Made by a program: the position numbers and the translations under genes
The notes under the pieces: generated by a model
Databases searched by the model: none
The model's input: the letters and a program-made list of their open reading frames with translations, nothing else
What the model was told of the DNA's origin: nothing
Shown: in pieces, positions 7,901-14,060 of the stretch
Position numbering within the stretch: the stretch's first letter is position 1
Layout of the letters: each line of letters begins with the position of its first letter
DNA from: a virus
Length of the DNA: 20,157 bases
IMG/VR virus record: IMGVR_UViG_3300010370_000313
Coordinates: 1-20,157 of that record
Strand: one strand, 5' to 3'

Positions 7901-8391
7901 ACAGTATTGAAATCGGCAAAGCGACGCTCGCTATAAAAGCGCTCGATAAAGTCTTTGCGGGTTTCTTTCTTCTCGTCGAACATTGGCTGTCCGACAGCTT
8001 TCATGTATTGATTGGCAATGGAGAAATAATCGTCACGATTGGTGAGTTCGTCCATCGAAATCTTAGGCTCTTGTGCGGCCTTTCGAGCTTCAATGTTTTC
8101 ACGACGCTGCTTGCCTTGAATTGCAAATACACCAAAGGCCGCACCACCAGTACCTTCAACCGGTGCCGTTGTCGAAGGAGCTAGACCGGTTTGTTCACGA
8201 TAGCGTTTACGATCTTCTTCTGCGCGTTTGCGAATATCGTCAGGCGTAAGCGCCTCGCTTACAGGCACAAACTTTGCCTTTGGTGCGGGAGCAATTTCAG
8301 CAGTGTCCAACGGAACAAAGCGCAGGGGTTTAGGCTGCGCTTGTTGTTGTTCCGTCGTTGTTTCTGCCTCGTTCAGAGGTACGAAACGCAT
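4912..8391 (-). CDS. Large internal virion / DNA-ejection protein (1159 aa)
   Basis: Its size, Ala-rich helical make-up and place in the late operon resemble the large internal proteins that short-tailed phages eject to form a channel across the host envelope; this role is inferred. The N-terminus has three short repeats (RFVPLNEAE at 2-10, RFVPLDTAE at 24-32, KFVPVSEAL at 40-48). Two stretches could enter a membrane: about 308-325 (AIVSVLGGTLSAAVSA) and 800-816 (AIQATVGLGMLAAAYDY). A block near 205-245 (TDPSTYLGLGAGKAV) resembles large proteins of uncultured marine phages as I remember them. No lytic transglycosylase motif is visible, unlike T7 gp16. The end reads FAMGGVVQQMQHLFGR. AAAGGA precedes the ATG, and the next gene starts two bases after the stop. 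Confidence 0.65.
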   Translation of the reverse strand: MRFVPLNEAETTTEQQQAQPKPLRFVPLDTAEIAPAPKAKFVPVSEALTPDDIRKRAEEDRKRYREQTGLAPSTTAPVEGTGGAAFGVFAIQGKQRRENIEARKAAQEPKISMDELTNRDDYFSIANQYMKAVGQPMFDEKKETRKDFIERFYSERRFADFNTVLGTIPELAALKNANLDTQEAIALGRRMYEQAASAGAPGGPSALRATWDIVKSVATDPSTYLGLGAGKAVSTGVVRTGAKKLSEDVAARALEKQALSKTAKRAEVGASAITEAAVAGAADITAQRAERATAEIMGEEVPEFSATRTAIVSVLGGTLSAAVSAKATKAPTIRERGEIISDEITRRNITPANPTAPLTEAEQQISKALTTDFDDVHSQYVKAYGKALLNQLDPATAVTDAKVQEPYSRTAVRVALQLIKDNPTQYGFNPAKEQISDAVYRTLSQVDNIDDVALEAAVNRAGLRPDQFAAMMKTTVSEAAKTMQAYSAASRVVNRMRQIDSTFDQRMKELYSVDNDGVSALTKVGEGIQRVERESKALITSGIDTLARNLIGNNIALTIKTGVQMLEGLRYSVGTALGAADGTRVATLKTTMGDAFSDALGTFYYLRNRGLAEDVTEKVLENNPSLLSRISTATQDTEMDNVSRLAKWSQTLNNAMDGMYRRASFASSLERELRRVGVDLYKDVLAQNKEIPASVLKRSMDEAFKDTFSYTPQMYAKSFSAFEDSFEKVGAQFVRMAEAPGASLVIPFPRFVTNAIAFQYKYSPLGFIGATEYVTQAAKLRAAGQLDKAEMVAREGATKAIQATVGLGMLAAAYDYRVNNPDKPWYQLGDVDVRAIFPLSPYLGLADWLARDVAGGTGNAPTKEIAENIMGFKMPAGSQNSFLETIQDLVGSEEKWDKALEGIGKMAGDFMGRFTQPFVTKQIFDLIDLIRGDEAVMARDPNVLTAETAGGKAVEAATQRVQAKLPVVKEELPPAIVRFKEQETPSKEGEFFNRIVGFRTIPNPTDAEKEINKHSTDLFKVYGRPSGDKDFDRAYISNVNDFAISFVNSAIRRPDYKEGTSEEKKMIIDNAIRAATERAKVKTEGKFAQDFPDKIDRIRYLRLSSEEKKIVNQRYAKDNNGRTMEEDKAYKQLPLYSDFGNVKFAMGGVVQQMQHLFGR
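8248..8388 (-). repeat. Three degenerate FVPL/FVPV repeats at a protein N-terminus
   Basis: These encode residues 2-48 of the 1159-aa protein. Units RFVPLNEAE, RFVPLDTAE and KFVPVSEAL start at residues 2, 24 and 40, joined by Gln/Pro/Ala-rich linkers. The DNA units have diverged, so these are old or selected repeats rather than a fresh duplication. Confidence 0.8.
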
Positions 8392-8400
8392 GTCAATCCT

Positions 8401-9831
8401 TTATTCTTGAGCGTAGCCGATTAGCTTACCTTCGGCATTGTAAACCTTGAATCCTTTACCGGCAACGAATTCGTTGCGAGCGATCCTGCTGCCGGGAGGG
8501 AATCCTTCAGGCGTTGTAGCAGGCTTTGGAGCCGGTGTCGAAGGTGCTGAAGCAGCCGAAGCTGCTGCCGAAGGAGTGCGCGGAGGAACAGCGGGGCGTT
8601 CACGAGCGGGTGGCATCGGGGTAGCGTCAATGAGCACGGGTCTGCGGTCTTCATCAAGAGTAATACCAAAAGCAGATAGAGCAAGTTCAATATTTTTATT
8701 TGTAACTCGACCCGTCGGCTCAAGCCTCATTAACGAAGCAACGACACCTTCTTGTTCGCGACGAACAATGCGCTTTTGCATTTCAGGATCGTCACCAGAA
8801 TATTGAACAGAGGTGCTACCATCTTGATTGGTAACGAAAGCAAGCTGCGCACGAGTAACGCCTGTGCCGAAAGTATTGCGAACAGCATTAGCGCCTGCGG
8901 TACGGGCAATACTAACGAGTGATCCCGGTGCCGGAATCTTTTCGTCAGGCTTACCCAAAGCTTCTTGTTTACGCTTGTATTCGTTATAGCTGTCCAGATA
9001 GCTTTTTGCCCACGCTCGATCTTGATCCGTTACGTTAGGCATAGTCTTATCAAACATGATGGCATTAGCACGAGACAGCTTTTTAGCGTGATCGAATTGC
9101 TCTTCCGTCATGTTACTGGTGGCAACACGATAACTATCTACCGCATTCTTTGCTTTGACTGCTTCTGGGCTGTCGGCACCAAAACGCTGAACAGCGTCAG
9201 CATAGTTGGTCTCGTAGCGCTCAAGCTTTTGTTTCCACGTAGTTTTATCTTCTTTCTTCAACACTTCGAAGTTAATCGACGCAGCTACTTCAGGACGCTG
9301 CGGAGTAAATCCTGCTTCAGCACGACCAACATCTTCTGGCGTCAAGCCACGCATGCTGGCGATTTGTTGGAAACGCTGTTGTTGCATACTGGCAGACGGA
9401 GCAAGCATGCTTCCGCCTTCCGTGGGCGTAATCGTTGCAGCCTTCACTGTACCTGTCGGACGTGTTGCTGCCCTAATCATTTCTTCCGGGGTGCCTGCGA
9501 AGAGTTTGTCTTTATTGACCGTGATAAGTGCTTTCGGATCAACTTCAAGACCAGACAGCTTTGCCTTTTGCAAGGCTTCTAGAGCGGTAGGAGCAGACAA
9601 GTATGCCTTTTGCAACTCAGGATCGTTTACGCCAAATTCTTTCAACGAATTAAGCTTGCCCTTGAGGTCTTCTTCAATGGCCTTTGCTTCTTTCTCTTGC
9701 TGCATCTTCAACACAGACGCACGCTCAATACGACCCTGCAATGCAAGATTGGAGAACTTACGTTCTTCTTCAATGCGCTCAGTAATGCTCTCGGCAAGAC
9801 CGGCACCAAATCCAACAAGACTAAAAGCCAT
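8401..9831 (-). CDS. Putative internal virion protein (476 aa)
   Basis: The N-terminus begins MAFSLVGFGAGLAESITERIEEERK, a short glycine-rich hydrophobic start. It is followed by a long charged helical segment (to about 70), likely coiled coil. The middle is helical and rich in Ala, Lys and Glu. Residues about 405-440 form a Pro/Ala/Ser-rich linker, and the last ~35 residues (GSRIARNEFVAGKGFKVYNAEG...) look like a small beta domain at the C-terminus. No catalytic motif was found. Between the 152-aa family gene and the 1159-aa gene it most likely belongs to the same virion/ejection set. GGAGGAAG gives a strong ribosome site; its ATG overlaps the upstream TAA by one base. The gap to the next gene is 9 bases. 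Confidence 0.6.
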   Translation of the reverse strand: MAFSLVGFGAGLAESITERIEEERKFSNLALQGRIERASVLKMQQEKEAKAIEEDLKGKLNSLKEFGVNDPELQKAYLSAPTALEALQKAKLSGLEVDPKALITVNKDKLFAGTPEEMIRAATRPTGTVKAATITPTEGGSMLAPSASMQQQRFQQIASMRGLTPEDVGRAEAGFTPQRPEVAASINFEVLKKEDKTTWKQKLERYETNYADAVQRFGADSPEAVKAKNAVDSYRVATSNMTEEQFDHAKKLSRANAIMFDKTMPNVTDQDRAWAKSYLDSYNEYKRKQEALGKPDEKIPAPGSLVSIARTAGANAVRNTFGTGVTRAQLAFVTNQDGSTSVQYSGDDPEMQKRIVRREQEGVVASLMRLEPTGRVTNKNIELALSAFGITLDEDRRPVLIDATPMPPARERPAVPPRTPSAAASAASAPSTPAPKPATTPEGFPPGSRIARNEFVAGKGFKVYNAEGKLIGYAQE

Positions 9832-10289
9832 TATTTCTTCCTCCGAGCAATAAGACCACCGGATTCTTCTTTCACTTCGGCAATTTTCTGTGTTGCTTCT
9901 TCAACAACTTTTTGAACTACATCGGTAGGCATAATCCGCTGCGTGATCAAATCATCAGCCTCAATGACATATCCGACGTCATAAATCTCAGCCATTGCAA
10001 TCATCAGTTCGACAAGGATTGGTTTAACAAGCATAGCCGTATCGATACTATGCAACCCTTCCATCACGCCCATCTTCAACATGCCGTCGGCAATTGTCAG
10101 CAACGGAATGTTTCCTTTGATGGCGTCAAGCATGTCTTTAGTGACATCAGGCTCTATGATTTTATCAGAATAAAAATCAACGACTTCATCAATCGTCGTA
10201 TATTTCGGAGGCTGTTCCCACGGAGCATTGCCGAGTTCACCGGTCAACGAAATACCGGGGATGGGCTGGTGGAGGAAATCAGGCTGCAT
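9831..10289 (-). CDS. Conserved phage virion-associated protein (152 aa)
   Basis: The N-terminal stretch PIPGISLTGELGNAPWEQPP (about 9-28) followed by a helical body (LDAIKGNIPLLTIADGMLKMGVMEG, HSIDTAMLVKPILVELMIAMAE) matches a conserved family I recall from uncultured aquatic phages, including pelagiphage-type genomes, always among late structural genes. Its function is unknown; a virion or assembly role is inferred from context. The helices are amphipathic to hydrophobic but interrupted by acidic residues, so this is not a clear membrane protein. The C-terminus ends SGGLIARRKK, a motif echoed in neighbouring proteins. It overlaps the upstream gene by 11 bases and the next by one. Confidence 0.65.
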   Translation of the reverse strand: MQPDFLHQPIPGISLTGELGNAPWEQPPKYTTIDEVVDFYSDKIIEPDVTKDMLDAIKGNIPLLTIADGMLKMGVMEGLHSIDTAMLVKPILVELMIAMAEIYDVGYVIEADDLITQRIMPTDVVQKVVEEATQKIAEVKEESGGLIARRKK

Positions 10290-10482
10290 TCTTCGCCTTC
10301 ACTTTCTGTGTTGTTTTGCGGATAATTGCAATGTATGACGCAATGGTATCGACATAGTCGTCAGCGGCTTTCATATCGCGCTCCTTACGAGCCATGATGC
10401 CGCCCTCAGGCTTGGTCGTCTTCTTACCAGACTTTTCGATGCGCTCATTAACTTGAGCCATAAACTTTTTATAGTTTTGCAT
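10279..10482 (-). CDS. Hypothetical small basic late protein (67 aa)
   Basis: AGGAGGATAATCT ahead of the ATG is the best ribosome site in this part of the operon and fixes the start. The product is very basic and helical (KKFMAQVNERIEKSGKK at the N-terminus, IIRKTTQKVKAKNAA at the end). A central PEGGIMARKERD resembles the GG-hydrophobic-basic motif found at the ends of neighbouring proteins. No family recognised. Its start lies three bases after the 1022-aa gene and it overlaps the 152-aa gene by 11 bases, so it is co-expressed with the virion set. It could bind DNA or an acidic structural partner, but that is only suggested by charge. Confidence 0.6.
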   Translation of the reverse strand: MQNYKKFMAQVNERIEKSGKKTTKPEGGIMARKERDMKAADDYVDTIASYIAIIRKTTQKVKAKNAA

Positions 10483-10485
10483 AGA

Positions 10486-13400
10486 TTATCCTCCTGTCGG
10501 TGTAAACAGATTCTTAACAAAGTCCCATGCTCCATCAAGAACTTTCTCACCAACCTTAGTGCCAACAATAGAACCAAGCAGCTTACCATATGAAGCACTT
10601 GTTTCGGCACTGATTTTCTCACGAGCAAGTTCTGCTTGCAACACTGCTGTTGCCATCGACGCTGCTCTATCTTCAGCACGCTCATAGCTGTCAAACACCA
10701 TCTTCACCTGATCGCGATAAAGCTGCACTTCGTTATTATACTGCGCAAGCGTCATGTTGTTCATTGCTTGAGCATTTTGGAAGTTGGCACCGTTGATGGC
10801 AGCGGTGTTAGCGGTGCTAATGTTAGCAATGAGTTGAGCATTTGCTTGATCAATGATGATGCGATTACGAGCGTTAAACTGTTGACGCTGTTCTTGCATC
10901 TCAGCATTAAACTTACTAATCGCATTAGTTTGACCAGCATTAAACTGCTGCATCGCGTTATATTGAGCAGTATTAAACTGATTTACTTGAGTTGCCAAAC
11001 CAGCGTTAAACTGATCAGCCTGCTGCTTGTTAGAAGCATTAAACTGACGAGCGGCATTTTCAGCAGCAGCGTCCGTCAATGCCGCTTGTGAAAGCTGTTG
11101 TGCCTTGAACAACGCCGCTTGTTGCGTGTTGGACATGTTCGCTATTTCCATTTGCAGGAAATTTTGAGCATTAGCAACAGCCGTTTGTTGACGAGCGCTT
11201 AGATTTGCCATTTCCATGCCAGCGAGTGTTGCTGCGTTAGCAATGACGGTGGCTTGACGATTGTTCAGATTTGCCAGATCAACCGACTGAGCAAGCCGTG
11301 CATTTTCCAAATACACCTGCTGCTGAGCGGTAAAGTTCATGTTGGCAATGTCGGCAATCTTTGCCGCATTCAACACGCGGGTCTGGAACGTCTGATCAAA
11401 CTCTTGTCCCAGAAACTGAGCACGCTGTTGTGCTGACAGCATAGCAACTTGCTGACGATTCGACAGATTCTGTGCTGCCATTTGCTGATATGCAGCAGCA
11501 TCAGCAGAGGCAATCGGAGTAGCCATCTCAAGTGCAGCCTGCACAATGGCTTGTCCTGCCATGCTAGAAGCTCCCAATCCGCGAGCAGCAAGCTGTGCCG
11601 TAACAGAGCGAATAGCACCCGCTGCCCAAGGCGGCGGATTGCTAGCATCGAAGTTAGCCGTAAGCTTTGTAAGTTGTCCCTGCACCGTCATGTCTTCGGT
11701 GACGACGCCCTGTGCAGCTTGAGTTTTGGCAATGGCTTCTTCGGCACGACGCATATCCACGGCAGTACCAGAAACAAGTTCGCCTTCTTGCAAAGTGCGA
11801 GTTGCCAACTGAGCCTGTTGCGCTTTGTCAAGCTGTTGAGCCTGAGCCATTGCTGCTTGCTTTTGTTGTTCCGTAAGCTGAGCAGCTTGAATAGTTTGAG
11901 CCGTTCCGGTGGAAGGAACAACACCCAACATTGCTTGTTCAACAGCGGGCTTCGCTGTGACAGCAGTAACAGATTGCGGAACAACGGCAGGCGGCGCAGC
12001 TACAGGAGAACCGGCTACTGCAAGAGTTTGTTGTGCTTGGCGTGCATCACCAGTAAGAGCATACTTGGCGGAGTCAAGTTTCATGTCGTCAGTAATAGCG
12101 GTTTGTGCTGCTGTAACAGTCGTCGCACCGCCCATCAGTGGTCTTCCACCCTCGCCGTATTGCGTACCTGTAACGGTACCGGTACCTGTACCACCACCAC
12201 CACCGGTAGTTGTTGTACCTGTACCACCACCACCGGTAGTTGTTGTATTTCTCGTAGTAGTTGTAGTGCCTGTACCACCACCAGTTGTAGTGCCGCCACC
12301 AGTGCTGCGTAATCCAGTAGCAATTCGTTGTAGTTCTGACCAATTGGCATCTAGAGGAGCATCAATTGCCTCACGAATCGTAGCATCGTCATATCCTGCT
12401 GCAAGCAATGAGTTGTAATACGCAGCCTTCTCTTGCGGCGTCTTGCTAAAGATTGAAGTATCAAATGACTTGCGCAATCCTGCCAAACGCTGTAGTCGCG
12501 ACCAATTTTGATCTGCCGGAGCGCCAATAGCTTCGCGGATAGTAGCGTCGTCATATCCAGCAGCAAGCAATGAATTGTAATATTCTGCTTTCTGCGCAGG
12601 CGTCTTATTGAAGATTGATTGGTCAAACGATGCACGCAAACGATCTACAGCAGATTGTGTAGCGGGTGTACCACCGCCACCACCACCAGCGCCGCCTGTT
12701 CGCAAATTCTGAGCGATGTCTCGCAATTGCGCCCAGTTCTGATCTTCTGGGGCATTGATTGCAGCGCGAATAGTGGCATCATCGTATCCTGCATCAAGCA
12801 ACGAGTTGTAATATGCGGCTTTTTCTTGCGGTGTTTTGCTGAAAATAGATTGATCAAATGATGAACGTAGCTTTTCAACAGGCGACTGTGTGATAGTTAC
12901 AGATGGGGGTGTTGTCGTATAATTAGTAACGCCCGCTGCCCTAGCGGCGCTAGGGGAGCTATACATTGTTCCATCTGGCCCATAAACAACCACTGCCATG
13001 TCTACCATACCATCTGTGTCTGAGCTTGGTGCCGATGAGGAATCTACTAATGAGCGACCGCCCCAAGCAGTATCCAACATCTGTATTGCTTGATTTTCTG
13101 TTAGTGTACCAAGACTAGATGGTTTAACAGATGAAGAAGAGGAGCTTGCAGCAGCAGCTCGCTGTTGGCTTGCAGCAGCAGCTCGCTGTTGGCTTGCCAT
13201 ATTCGTCAAAGCACTCCAGTTTTGATCCTGTGGAGCACCAATAGCGGTACGAATAGTTTCGTCATCATAACCGCTGTCCAAAAGCGAATTGTAATATGTC
13301 GCTTTTTCTTGTGGCGTCTTGCTAAAGATTGAAGTATCGAAAGTGCTGCGAAGCTGTTCAACACTGCCACCGGCTTGATAGCGCATCACTGCACCACCTT

Positions 13401-13554
13401 TATTCATACGCTCGGTGTACTTGTCATTGATCATTTCATATTTCATGGCAAGCGCGGGCGAGCTTTGAACGAATTCGTCAAAGCCCTGCATCGGACCATC
13501 GTAGCCAAGTTTACGAGCAATGATTTCTTTTTGCTTTGCAGTGAAGTTTTTCAT
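10486..13554 (-). CDS. Large repeat-built virion protein (1022 aa)
   Basis: The protein is modular. Residues 1-65 include KGGAVMRYQAGGS. Four copies of a ~53-residue module lie at 68-120, 229-281, 306-358 and 360-412; the core is FD-x-SIF-x-KTP, YYNSLL, GYDD-x-TIR-x-AI-x-AP and a Trp. Low-complexity Ser/Ala (121-142) and Gly/Thr (418-464) linkers separate parts. Residues 555-615 are Ala/Gln helical. Residues 696-902 are 22- and 11-residue repeats predicting a long right-handed coiled coil or amphipathic helix. The C-terminus (950-1022) ends in a Gly/hydrophobic segment (KLLGSIVGTKVGEKVLDGAW). Such long Ala/Gln helical proteins are typical of internal, ejected or fibrous phage virion parts; the exact role is unknown. 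The start overlaps the HExxH gene by ATGA and has a weak ribosome site, so translation is probably coupled. Confidence 0.65.
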   Translation of the reverse strand: MKNFTAKQKEIIARKLGYDGPMQGFDEFVQSSPALAMKYEMINDKYTERMNKGGAVMRYQAGGSVEQLRSTFDTSIFSKTPQEKATYYNSLLDSGYDDETIRTAIGAPQDQNWSALTNMASQQRAAAASQQRAAAASSSSSSVKPSSLGTLTENQAIQMLDTAWGGRSLVDSSSAPSSDTDGMVDMAVVVYGPDGTMYSSPSAARAAGVTNYTTTPPSVTITQSPVEKLRSSFDQSIFSKTPQEKAAYYNSLLDAGYDDATIRAAINAPEDQNWAQLRDIAQNLRTGGAGGGGGGTPATQSAVDRLRASFDQSIFNKTPAQKAEYYNSLLAAGYDDATIREAIGAPADQNWSRLQRLAGLRKSFDTSIFSKTPQEKAAYYNSLLAAGYDDATIREAIDAPLDANWSELQRIATGLRSTGGGTTTGGGTGTTTTTRNTTTTGGGGTGTTTTGGGGGTGTGTVTGTQYGEGGRPLMGGATTVTAAQTAITDDMKLDSAKYALTGDARQAQQTLAVAGSPVAAPPAVVPQSVTAVTAKPAVEQAMLGVVPSTGTAQTIQAAQLTEQQKQAAMAQAQQLDKAQQAQLATRTLQEGELVSGTAVDMRRAEEAIAKTQAAQGVVTEDMTVQGQLTKLTANFDASNPPPWAAGAIRSVTAQLAARGLGASSMAGQAIVQAALEMATPIASADAAAYQQMAAQNLSNRQQVAMLSAQQRAQFLGQEFDQTFQTRVLNAAKIADIANMNFTAQQQVYLENARLAQSVDLANLNNRQATVIANAATLAGMEMANLSARQQTAVANAQNFLQMEIANMSNTQQAALFKAQQLSQAALTDAAAENAARQFNASNKQQADQFNAGLATQVNQFNTAQYNAMQQFNAGQTNAISKFNAEMQEQRQQFNARNRIIIDQANAQLIANISTANTAAINGANFQNAQAMNNMTLAQYNNEVQLYRDQVKMVFDSYERAEDRAASMATAVLQAELAREKISAETSASYGKLLGSIVGTKVGEKVLDGAWDFVKNLFTPTGG
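10849..11469 (-). repeat. Hendecad (11/22-residue) coding repeats
   Basis: These encode residues 696-902 of the 1022-aa protein. Residues 837-902 are six 11-residue units starting (Q/K)FN (QFNASNKQQAD, QFNAGLATQVN and so on). Residues 740-805 are three 22-residue units (such as NLNNRQATVIANAATLAG... and NLSARQQTAVANAQNF...), followed by a fourth, NMSNTQQAALFKAQQ. The period of 22 is twice 11, so one helical repeat geometry probably runs through the region. In the DNA the (Q/K)FN units show as recurrent TTAAACTG blocks on the + strand. Confidence 0.85.
12163..12303 (-). repeat. Gly/Thr low-complexity linker
   Basis: These encode residues 418-464 of the 1022-aa protein, almost wholly Gly and Thr apart from one Arg-Asn pair and one Val. 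On the + strand the DNA is a string of ACC-type triplets with GGTAGTTGTTGT blocks repeated at about 12204-12215 and 12234-12245. It most likely forms a flexible linker between the repeat modules and the helical half. Other reading frames here give only low-complexity shadow ORFs. Confidence 0.8.
12319..12477 (-). repeat. 53-residue module, copy 4
   Basis: Encodes residues 360-412 of the 1022-aa protein, starting LRKSFDTSIFSKTPQEK and including GYDDATIREAIDAP. It follows copy 3 with only one residue between them. It is the copy nearest the Gly/Thr linker. Confidence 0.9.
12481..12639 (-). repeat. 53-residue module, copy 3
   Basis: Encodes residues 306-358, starting LRASFDQSIFNKTPAQK and including GYDDATIREAIGAP. 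It has the most changes in the KTP-x-x-K segment (AQKAEYYNS rather than QEKAAYYNS). Confidence 0.9.
12712..12870 (-). repeat. 53-residue module, copy 2
   Basis: Encodes residues 229-281, starting LRSSFDQSIFSKTPQEK and including GYDDATIRAAINAP. A Gly-rich linker (286-296) separates it from copy 3. Confidence 0.9.
13145..13192 (-). repeat. Exact 24-bp tandem duplication
   Basis: Two identical 24-bp units (13145-13168 and 13169-13192) encode the duplicated peptide SQQRAAAA within the Ser/Ala-rich linker after module copy 1. Perfect identity implies a recent slippage or duplication, or turnover of the repeat. Confidence 0.95.
13195..13353 (-). repeat. 53-residue module, copy 1
   Basis: Encodes residues 68-120, starting LRSTFDTSIFSKTPQEK and including GYDDETIRTAIGAP. 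It is separated from copy 2 by about 108 residues of unrelated linker, so the array is not purely tandem. Confidence 0.9.
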
Positions 13555-13865
13555 ACGGTTCTCGGGTTCGCGATTGCGTCTTGCAGGTATCTAACAAACT
13601 CTGGATTGTCTCGCAGCAACGCGATAATGCCACCAGTTAAGCAATAGACATGACGCTCTGTTAGATTCAATTGAAAGATTTCGTCTAACACATGCACGGC
13701 TTCGTGCAATATTGTATCAGCTTCTAACAGCTTTTGTTGCCCACTCTTGATATTTATTGTACATGACTGATGATCTACACCTCCGACTTGACCTTCATAT
13801 TGGTCAAGCATCTTCACCTCAAACTCTCTGCCTACAATACGGAGTGAAGTGGGTGCAGAAGTCAT
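13551..13865 (-). CDS. HExxH metallopeptidase-like protein (104 aa)
   Basis: The central motif ADTILHEAVHVLDE (residues 49-62) contains His54-Glu55-x-x-His58, the zinc-binding signature of gluzincin/metzincin-type peptidases. Glu70 in LNLTERH, twelve residues on, is a candidate third ligand. The N-terminal 45 residues look like beta strands (LRIVGREFEV, SCTINIKSG), as in minimal zincin-like domains. Short HExxH proteins of this layout, with LTE after the motif, are common in phage late regions; neither activity nor substrate is established. Roles could include virion protein maturation or cell-wall work at entry or lysis. It sits one base after the holin gene and overlaps the 1022-aa gene by ATGA. 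The ribosome site is poor, suggesting coupling to the holin. Confidence 0.7.
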   Translation of the reverse strand: MTSAPTSLRIVGREFEVKMLDQYEGQVGGVDHQSCTINIKSGQQKLLEADTILHEAVHVLDEIFQLNLTERHVYCLTGGIIALLRDNPEFVRYLQDAIANPRTV

Positions 13866-13866
13866 A

Positions 13867-14058
13867 TTATTTCTTTACTTCTTTATATATTTGGTACAGC
13901 TTGTGACCAATCATAATAACAGTGTAGAGCAGCGTTGCCCACACCAATATTTCTGAAACAGAAAATCCAGCGACAGTAGCAAGCGACACTGTAACGGGCG
14001 GTGCCACTTTGGCGGCGACAGCAGATGCGGATTCGGTTACTTGTTGAGCGGTTTCCAT
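13867..14058 (-). CDS. T7-type (class II) holin
   Basis: This 63-aa protein has a polar N-terminus and a single hydrophobic segment (SEILVWATLLYTVIMIG, about 35-51). A basic tail (HKLYQIYKEVKK) follows. The G-F-S-V-S-E-hydrophobic-x-Y-T-V-x-x-IG-x-K pattern lines up by eye with the C-terminal half of T7 gp17.5 (GLSLNEW..., YTVVQIGAKV). Holins accumulate in the inner membrane and open it at a set time, letting the endolysin reach the cell wall. The gene is two bases downstream of the endolysin gene, which supports the call. A second membrane protein just upstream of the endolysin is an alternative or partner holin. Confidence 0.75.
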   Translation of the reverse strand: METAQQVTESASAVAAKVAPPVTVSLATVAGFSVSEILVWATLLYTVIMIGHKLYQIYKEVKK

Positions 14059-14060
14059 AA

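Noticed and set aside
11449-12312. A 287-aa + strand ORF rich in Ser, Cys, Thr and Arg
   Set aside because: It is the antisense of the Gln/Ala-rich and Gly/Thr-rich repeats. The end is a run of Cys/Thr from the simple repeat, not a real protein.
12089-12343. An 84-aa - strand ORF rich in Trp, Tyr and Arg
   Set aside because: Out-of-frame reading of the Gly/Thr repeat DNA; its periodic Tyr/Trp/Arg pattern is a by-product of the triplet repeats.
12319-13353. The spaced DNA repeats as a possible CRISPR-like array
   Set aside because: The units are ~159 bp, lie in frame in one gene and differ mainly at the DNA level while the protein is conserved, so they are protein-domain repeats.
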